Source: JBBDRX01 sp040905245
GTDB lineage: Bacteria; Bacteroidota; Rhodothermia; Balneolales; Balneolaceae
Length of the DNA: 10,402 nucleotides
Direction of reading: 5' to 3'
NCBI GenBank assembly: GCA_040905245.1
Contig: JBBDRX010000019.1
Coordinates: 1 to 10,402 of the forward strand
Both the position numbers and the translations under genes were made by a program. Below are positions 5,415 to 10,402 of the stretch, one piece after another (positions within the stretch are counted from its first letter, which is position 1; every line of letters starts with the position of its first letter). Under the pieces are notes generated by a model. That model saw only the letters and a program-made list of their open reading frames with translations. It was not told where the DNA came from and did no database searches.

Positions 5415-8273
5415 TCATTCTCCCTCTTCTGCCGGCCCGGCTTTTTGGAGTCGTTCCAGTTCCTGCTGTAAAAAACGTCCCGTGTAACTTTGTTCGGATT
5501 GCCTGGCAAGATCTTCCGGCGTTCCCTGGGCGATGATGTGGCCGCCGGCATCTCCACCATCCGGGCCCATATCGATGATCCAGTCCGCTGCTTTGACCAG
5601 ATCCATATTGTGTTCAATCACAATGACGCTGTTCCCCTTCGAAACCAGCTTTCGGAGAACGTCCACGAGCATACGGACATCCTGGAAATGGAGGCCGGTG
5701 GTCGGTTCGTCCAGGATATAGAGCGTGTCCCCGGTTCCGATCTTGGAGAGTTCTCTGGCCAGTTTGATCCGTTGTGCTTCTCCGCCGCTGAGAGTGGTAC
5801 TCGGCTGGCCGAGCCGGAGATATCCCAGGCCCACTTCAACCAATGTTTTCAGCTTTCGCCGGATGGAAGGCAGGGAGTCAAAAAATTCGTATGCCTGGTC
5901 AATTGTCATTTCGAGGACATCCGAAATGGTCTTCCCCTTGTAGTGAATTTCGAGGGTTTCCCGATTGTAGCGGTGTCCTCTGCACTCTTCACAGTCGACG
6001 TAGACGTCCGGAAGGAAATTCATTTCGATCTTTCGTACGCCATCTCCCCGGCAGGTTTCGCACCGTCCGCCCTTGACATTAAATGAGAAACGGCCCTGAT
6101 CGTACCCACGGATACGGGATTCCGGAAGTTCGGCAAAGAGCGTCCGGATTTGGTCGAACACTTTGGTATACGTGCCGGGGTTGGATCGTGGAGTGCGTCC
6201 GATGGGGCTTTGGTCAATCGAGATCACCTTGTCGATATGTTCCAGCCCTTCCACACGGTTATAGGGCAGGGGTACCGATTTCGCATTATGAAAATGTGAG
6301 GAGAGAAGGGGTTGGAGGGTCTGGTTGATCAGGGAGCTTTTCCCACTCCCGCTCACTCCCGTCACACAGAGAAACATGCCCAGCGGGATGTTCAGGTCTA
6401 CATCTTTCAGATTGTGCCCCCTTGCTCCGGTTACTGTCAGGATCTTGCCGTTCCCTTCGTTGCGGTGTTCCGGCATCGCGATGACTTCTTCGTCTCGCAG
6501 GTAGCGGGCAGTCATGGAATCCGGGTCCAGTTCGTGTGGTTGGCCTTCCGCGACAATCTCTCCGCCATGCCGCCCGGCTCCGGGACCGAGGTCGATTACG
6601 TAATCTGCCCGTTCGATCGTTTCGCGATCATGTTCCACTACGATAACCGTATTACCAAGATCGCGAAGCACTTCCAGGGACTGAATCAGCTTGGCGTTGT
6701 CTTTCTGGTGCAGGCCGATGCTCGGTTCATCCAGTATGTAGAGAACACCGACGAGCTGGGTACCGATCTGGGTGGCGAGTCGGATGCGCTGTGCTTCCCC
6801 ACCACTCAGGGTCTGGGCTTCCCTGTCGAGAGTCAGGTATCCCAGCCCGACATTCAGCAGAAAGTCGACCCGGTCGATTACCTCCTTGAGAACCTGACGG
6901 CCAATGGTTCGCTGCCGGTCCGTCAACTTGAGGTTGCCGATTCGGATCCGAAGGTCCTTGATGTTCAACGTGACCAGATCGTGAATCGTCTGTCCGTCGA
7001 TCTTGTAGGAGAGTGCCTCTTTGTTGAGACGTCCACCGTTGCACTCATCGCAGGTAATCCGGCTTAAAAAGGCGCGAGCCTTGTCTCGCTGCTTGTTGGA
7101 TTTACTCTCTTCGTACTGATCCCGGATCATCTGGCGCAGTCCGGCAAACCGATGTTTGTAGGTAACGTTGTTATTTTTGAAGTCGTAGCTTATATCGAAA
7201 GTCTGTTCGCCGCCCCCCTCGAACAGAAGGTCCAGAGCCTCTTCGGGGAATTCGCGGACAGGTGTGTCGAAATCGAGGCCGACAGAGTCGAGAACTGCGT
7301 TCAGCTGTTTGAAGGCGAAAATATCACGGGGTTGTCCCAGAAAGCGGATCGCCCCCTCCTGAATGGTCTGATCGGGGTTCGGGATCACCAGGCTGCGGCT
7401 GACGTCGTATCGGTATCCAAGGCCGTTGCAGCTTTTGCAGGCACCATACGGGGAGTTGAAGGAGAAGAGATTGGGGGCCGGATCTTCGTAGGAGAGCCCG
7501 CTTTCGGAGTCGAACAGATGCATGGAGTAGACCCGGTCTTCCAGCTGGTCCTTTTCGCCGGGTGTAGCCAGAATGAGATTGCCATCTGCCATTTCCAGGG
7601 CGAGCCGGACGCTTTCGGAGATCCGGTTACGGCTCTTGTCGCTGATGACAAACCGGTCTACAACAATATCGATGTTGTGCGTCTTGTACCGGTCCAGCTT
7701 CATGCCCGTTTCCATGTCCACAAACTCTCCGTTTACGCGGGCACGGATAAATCCCTGCTTCTGCATCTGCTCAAAGAGTTCGCGGTAGTGTCCTTTTCGC
7801 CCCCGAACGACCGGAGCCAGGCACCACGCTTTGGTCCCGGACGGTACATTCAAAATGGAATCGACCAGCTGGTCCGGGGACTGCTTGGTCATCTTGTTTC
7901 CAGTGATCCAGGAGTAGGGTTCTCCCACCCGAGCATAAAAAAGCCGGAGAAAGTCGTAGATTTCGGTAACCGTGCCGACGGTCGAACGTGGATTCCGGTT
8001 GGTCGTTTTCTGATCGATGGAGATCACCGGAGAGAGCCCGTCAATAAAATCCACATCGGGACGCTCCATCATTCCGAGAAACTGGCGGGCATAGGCGGAT
8101 AGCGATTCCATGAACCGGCGCTGCCCTTCGGCATAGATGGTGTCGAACGCCAGAGAGGATTTTCCCGAGCCGGAAAGGCCGGTGATGACGACCAGTTTTT
8201 CACGGGGGATGTCAACGTCGATGTTCTTCAGATTGTGTTCGCGAGCTCCGCGAATGGTGATCTGCTGCTGCAA
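5415..8273 (-). CDS. uvrA: excinuclease ABC subunit A (UvrA)
   Basis: UvrA is the ATP-driven DNA damage sensor of nucleotide excision repair; a dimer scans DNA and loads UvrB. From the TTG at 8273 the protein is 952 residues (E. coli 940). Two ABC modules are intact: Walker A GLSGSGKSS (32-40), signature LSGGEAQR (489-496) and Walker B LYILDEP (511-517); then Walker A GVSGSGKSS (639-647), signature (828-835) and Walker B (851-857). The essential C-terminal zinc finger has Cys738, Cys741, Cys761 and Cys764. A CDEC pair is at 408-411. The first zinc module keeps only Cys279 and Cys282; the other two positions are Asp255 and Ser258. The start is ambiguous. TTG at 8273 has GGAG 6 bases upstream and gives the usual family N-terminus, so I prefer it. 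An upstream in-frame TTG at 8345 would add 24 residues but has no ribosome site, and no in-frame ATG exists. Confidence 0.97.
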   Translation of the reverse strand: MQQQITIRGAREHNLKNIDVDIPREKLVVITGLSGSGKSSLAFDTIYAEGQRRFMESLSAYARQFLGMMERPDVDFIDGLSPVISIDQKTTNRNPRSTVGTVTEIYDFLRLFYARVGEPYSWITGNKMTKQSPDQLVDSILNVPSGTKAWCLAPVVRGRKGHYRELFEQMQKQGFIRARVNGEFVDMETGMKLDRYKTHNIDIVVDRFVISDKSRNRISESVRLALEMADGNLILATPGEKDQLEDRVYSMHLFDSESGLSYEDPAPNLFSFNSPYGACKSCNGLGYRYDVSRSLVIPNPDQTIQEGAIRFLGQPRDIFAFKQLNAVLDSVGLDFDTPVREFPEEALDLLFEGGGEQTFDISYDFKNNNVTYKHRFAGLRQMIRDQYEESKSNKQRDKARAFLSRITCDECNGGRLNKEALSYKIDGQTIHDLVTLNIKDLRIRIGNLKLTDRQRTIGRQVLKEVIDRVDFLLNVGLGYLTLDREAQTLSGGEAQRIRLATQIGTQLVGVLYILDEPSIGLHQKDNAKLIQSLEVLRDLGNTVIVVEHDRETIERADYVIDLGPGAGRHGGEIVAEGQPHELDPDSMTARYLRDEEVIAMPEHRNEGNGKILTVTGARGHNLKDVDLNIPLGMFLCVTGVSGSGKSSLINQTLQPLLSSHFHNAKSVPLPYNRVEGLEHIDKVISIDQSPIGRTPRSNPGTYTKVFDQIRTLFAELPESRIRGYDQGRFSFNVKGGRCETCRGDGVRKIEMNFLPDVYVDCEECRGHRYNRETLEIHYKGKTISDVLEMTIDQAYEFFDSLPSIRRKLKTLVEVGLGYLRLGQPSTTLSGGEAQRIKLARELSKIGTGDTLYILDEPTTGLHFQDVRMLVDVLRKLVSKGNSVIVIEHNMDLVKAADWIIDMGPDGGDAGGHIIAQGTPEDLARQSEQSYTGRFLQQELERLQKAGPAEEGE

Positions 8274-8279
8274 GGTACT

Positions 8280-8283
8280 CTCC
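8280..8283 (-). promoter_or_regulatory. ribosome-binding site supporting the inner uvrA start
   Basis: On the minus strand GGAG lies 6 bases before the TTG at 8271-8273, the same motif and spacing seen before the STAS gene. It favours the shorter UvrA form over the upstream TTG at 8345, which has no such motif. Confidence 0.5.
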
Positions 8284-8441
8284 GTCTGGTTGGTTAACCG
8301 GGTTGAACCGGTTCGCTCGGTGCCCTGATTGCCGGCCGTGGCCAATAGGCTGAATGTATATCAGCTTCGGACAGCGAGCTGAACCACTTAAAATACAAAA
8401 GTGCAGAGGCAAACTCATCAGAGAATCTGTTTATAAATTCA

Positions 8442-8449
8442 TATCTTTG
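8442..8449 (+). promoter_or_regulatory. candidate -7 promoter box for the DAHP synthase gene
   Basis: TATCTTTG matches the Bacteroidota primary-sigma consensus TAnnTTTG exactly and lies about 50 bases before the DAHP synthase ATG. A clear TTTG at the expected -33 distance is missing, so the call stays tentative. Imperfect variants follow at 8460-8468 and 8471-8479. The uvrA promoter must lie in this same 8346-8501 region on the other strand, but I cannot place it with confidence. Confidence 0.35.
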
Positions 8450-8501
8450 AGGTTCTTTGTATCCTTTGAGTAAATTTTGATTTGTAACGAGGTACGAACC
8501 G

Positions 8502-9896
8502 ATGGCCATCAAGTCAATCCCGATTAAACGTTCTGAACGACTCGACGCCAGCGAGTGGCACCCCCTCTCCTGGAACGACCGTAAAGTGAATCAGCTGCCG
8601 ACCTATCCGGATCCGGTGGATCTGCAGAAGGTCTATGACGAATTGCGGTCCTACCCGCCTTTGACAACCTCCTGGGAAGTGGAAGCGTTGAAAGGAAAAC
8701 TGGCCGAAGTTTCCAGAGGAGAGTCATTCCTGCTGCAGGGAGGGGACTGTGCCGAAACCTTTGAAGGATGCAATGCTCCCAAGATCGTCAACCTGCTGAA
8801 AGTGATGCTTCAGATGAGTTTTATTCTGGTGCACGAGATGGGGGTACCGGTGGTCCGGGTAGGCCGCGTGGCCGGGCAGTATGCCAAGCCACGTTCGAAG
8901 GATACCGAGGTGATCGACGGAGTGGAGATGCTCAACTATCGCGGAGACCTGATCAACAGCTATGAGGCCAACAAGGAGGCTCGGCAGCCGGATCCGCAGC
9001 GCATGATTACCGCATACAACAAGGCGGCCATGACGCTCAACTTTCTGCGAGCCCTCTCCGATGAGGGATTTGCCGATTTGCAGCACCCCGAGCAGTGGGA
9101 GCTGGATTTCATGAAGAACAACCCCTATTACAAGGAGTATGAGCAGATGGTTCACTCCATCAACAAGGCGGTCGGGTTCATGGAAGCGATTACCCCGGAA
9201 AATCGTCTAAACGCGCTGCACAAAGTGGATCTTTACACCTCACATGAAGCACTGAACCTCTACTACGATGCGGCGCAGACACGACGTGTTCCGAGAAAAC
9301 CGGGCTGGTTCAACCTGAGTTCACACATGGTATGGGTTGGGAACCGAACCCGCGGGCTGGAGAATGGCCATCTTGAGTACCTCAGAGGAATTCAGAATCC
9401 GGTCGGAATCAAGGTGGGACCGCCCTACAGCCGGGACGAGATTCTCAAAGTGATCGAGAAGCTGAACCCGGAACGGGAAGAGGGCAAAATTGTGCTGATC
9501 ACCCGTTTCGGCGTCAAAGAGGTAGAGAAGGAGATGCCAGGGCTTATTCAGGCTGTACAACGGGAGGGTTTCCCGGTAGTCTGGAGTTGTGATCCGATGC
9601 ATGGCAATACGTTCTCGACCTCCGATAATCTGAAGACCCGGAATTTCAATGACATTCTGGACGAGATTCGAGCCACGTTCGGTATTCACCGGGCCGAGGG
9701 AAGTTATCTGGGGGGTGTCCACCTGGAGTTGACCGGTGACAACGTGACCGAGTGTGTCGGCGGAGCCAACGGATTGAACGAGTCCGGGCTGAAACACAAT
9801 TACGAAACCTATTGTGACCCCCGTCTCAACTATGAGCAGTCTCTTGAGATGGCCTTTCTGGTCACCAGGGAGTGGAACGCCAGCTATCGGCAGTAA
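8502..9896 (+). CDS. class II 3-deoxy-7-phosphoheptulonate (DAHP) synthase
   Basis: This enzyme condenses phosphoenolpyruvate with erythrose-4-phosphate to give DAHP, the first step of the shikimate pathway to aromatic amino acids and folate. At 464 residues it matches the class II (plant/Mycobacterium type, PF01474) family, not the shorter class I AroF/G/H type. Metal ligands corresponding to those of M. tuberculosis AroG are all present: Cys83 in GGDCAETF, His367 in CDPMHGNT, Glu409 in GVHLELTGDNVTECVGG, and Asp439 in YCDPRLN. Substrate-binding blocks RVGRVAGQYAKPRS (119-132), NYRGDLIN (145-152), SSHMVWVGNRTR (273-284) and IKVGPPYS (303-310) are also intact. GAGG at 8489-8492, 9 bases before the ATG, supports the start. 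The gene is transcribed alone, divergent from uvrA, and ends at a strong terminator. Class II enzymes are often feedback-inhibited by aromatic amino acids, but the sequence does not show which applies here. Confidence 0.97.
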   Translation: MAIKSIPIKRSERLDASEWHPLSWNDRKVNQLPTYPDPVDLQKVYDELRSYPPLTTSWEVEALKGKLAEVSRGESFLLQGGDCAETFEGCNAPKIVNLLKVMLQMSFILVHEMGVPVVRVGRVAGQYAKPRSKDTEVIDGVEMLNYRGDLINSYEANKEARQPDPQRMITAYNKAAMTLNFLRALSDEGFADLQHPEQWELDFMKNNPYYKEYEQMVHSINKAVGFMEAITPENRLNALHKVDLYTSHEALNLYYDAAQTRRVPRKPGWFNLSSHMVWVGNRTRGLENGHLEYLRGIQNPVGIKVGPPYSRDEILKVIEKLNPEREEGKIVLITRFGVKEVEKEMPGLIQAVQREGFPVVWSCDPMHGNTFSTSDNLKTRNFNDILDEIRATFGIHRAEGSYLGGVHLELTGDNVTECVGGANGLNESGLKHNYETYCDPRLNYEQSLEMAFLVTREWNASYRQ

Positions 9897-10030
9897 CCGC
9901 ATTTCCTGACAACTTTTCATTGGCATGGCATTTGCTGCAGGCATCAACAGGTGAGATGTGCAGTTTCGACAACGGGATTGCACACACCGCAGTGATGCTC
10001 AAACCCGAAAAATGAGCAGGTTAGTTCGTT

Positions 10031-10068
10031 GCCGGTGGTGGAGCGGATAGCCCATCTCCGGCCTTTTT
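10031..10068 (+). terminator. intrinsic terminator after the DAHP synthase gene
   Basis: GCCGG (10031-10035) pairs with CCGGC (10058-10062). Inside, GGTGG (10037-10041) pairs with CCATC (10052-10056) through a U-U mismatch, leaving a loop of about ten bases. A run of five T residues follows at 10064-10068. It sits about 135 bases after the DAHP synthase stop codon and separates that gene from the next rightward one. Confidence 0.8.
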
Positions 10069-10160
10069 CAGGGAACAGAGCAATAATTCCGGCGTTCAGT
10101 CTGTTTATCTGACAGTTCTCACTTTGCGTTTATTTTTTTGCATTAACCAACGATTACATC

Positions 10161-10402
10161 ATGAGCAAGACAGTGAAAAGTGTATTGACGGTATTGATCA
10201 TGGCGGCTCTTTTTGTGGGGCTTAACTATACAATGGATCTGGAGTCGAGCGGAGCATCACTTTTTCGATCTGTGGACCCGCCGGGCAGTGACCAGGAGAC
10301 TGCTATAAGCCAGGAATCCTCTACTGAGTCGGCTCAGCCGTCCACCAATCCGCTTCTTCAGTTCAATGATGCTGTTGTGGATATTACCGAAAGAACCAAT
10401 CC
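10161..10402 (+). CDS. probable HtrA/Deg-family serine protease, N-terminal part only
   Basis: Only the first 80 codons are in the window; the frame is open to the edge. The protein starts MSKTVKSVLTVLIMAALFVG, a short basic segment followed by one hydrophobic stretch (about 7-21) that acts as a signal peptide or membrane anchor. A polar, Ser/Gln/Glu-rich linker (about 27-62) follows, then NPLLQFNDAVVDITERTNP. That last segment resembles the residues just before the trypsin-like domain of Deg/HtrA proteases, which typically continue with PAVV. If so, it is an envelope quality-control protease degrading misfolded exported proteins. The catalytic His, Asp and Ser and any PDZ domains lie beyond the window, so the assignment rests on this short stretch. 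There is no clear Shine-Dalgarno before the ATG. The TTTATTTTTTTG stretch just upstream could be part of a promoter but is not a clean match. Confidence 0.65.
   Translation, partial: MSKTVKSVLTVLIMAALFVGLNYTMDLESSGASLFRSVDPPGSDQETAISQESSTESAQPSTNPLLQFNDAVVDITERTN

Noticed and set aside
5375..5617. Upstream extension of the exported-protein gene, which would overlap the 3' end of uvrA in another frame
   Set aside because: The extension would hide the signal peptide, lies over conserved uvrA coding sequence and translates to non-descript sequence; the ATG at 5374 gives a proper signal peptide.
6312..8102. Two long plus-strand open frames (251 and 316 codons) opposite uvrA
   Set aside because: They are antisense to an intact, highly conserved uvrA and show no motifs; long antisense frames are expected in GC-rich coding DNA.
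9321..9983. 220-codon minus-strand open frame opposite the DAHP synthase gene and its downstream spacer
   Set aside because: Most of it is antisense to a well-supported gene, and there is no family resemblance or ribosome site.
9900..9990. Three CxxC-coding triplet patterns on the minus strand (CGVC, CRNC, CSKC) that look like a broken zinc-ribbon gene
   Set aside because: Each is in a different frame, so two frameshifts within about 70 bases would be needed. No start or ribosome site fits, and repeated TGC/TGCA content explains the pattern.
1..10402. CRISPR arrays, insertion sequences, phage, toxin-antitoxin or defence genes
   Set aside because: No regularly spaced repeats, terminal inverted repeats, transposase, integrase or nuclease-type frames were seen; all large frames are explained by housekeeping genes or their antisense shadows.

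Overview
The window looks like an ordinary chromosomal housekeeping segment of a free-living Gram-negative bacterium, probably from the Bacteroidota and most likely the Balneolota/Rhodothermota side. The basis is indirect. SecD and SecF are separate proteins rather than the fused SecDF usual in Bacteroidia. The UvrA sequence style (FSFNSPYGACKSCNGLG) and the STAS motif (FMNSSGLGML) fit this group. An exact TAnnTTTG box lies upstream of the one complete rightward gene, and the DAHP synthase is class II. Genes look moderately GC-rich and intergenic DNA AT-rich. The lineage is an inference; no 16S or other marker is present.

Layout: positions 1-50 hold the 5' part of a leftward tRNA-Gly(GCC), followed by about 130 bases without a gene. 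A leftward block then fills 185-8345. In transcription order it is uvrA (nucleotide-excision repair), a small unrecognised exported protein, secD and secF (membrane-embedded export motor), a single-domain STAS protein, and purA (AMP synthesis). Spacings from uvrA to the STAS gene are about 40-130 bases, so they could be one transcript. A strong intrinsic terminator lies between the STAS gene and purA, with its T-tract ending only 9 bases before the purA start codon.

A divergent intergenic region (about 8346-8501) separates uvrA from a rightward class II DAHP synthase gene (8502-9896), the first step of the shikimate pathway. Its intrinsic terminator is at 10031-10068. After a gap of about 90 bases, the 5' end of a rightward gene begins at 10161 and runs off the window; its visible 80 residues resemble the start of an HtrA/Deg-family envelope protease.

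The genes do not form one pathway. They combine DNA repair, protein export, purine synthesis, aromatic synthesis and envelope proteolysis. I see no mobile element, CRISPR array, phage gene or defence system. The points most worth a second look are the terminator jammed against the purA start, a degenerate first zinc site in UvrA with an ambiguous TTG start, the unrecognised exported protein between uvrA and secD, and the phased TTTG tracts upstream of the DAHP synthase gene.
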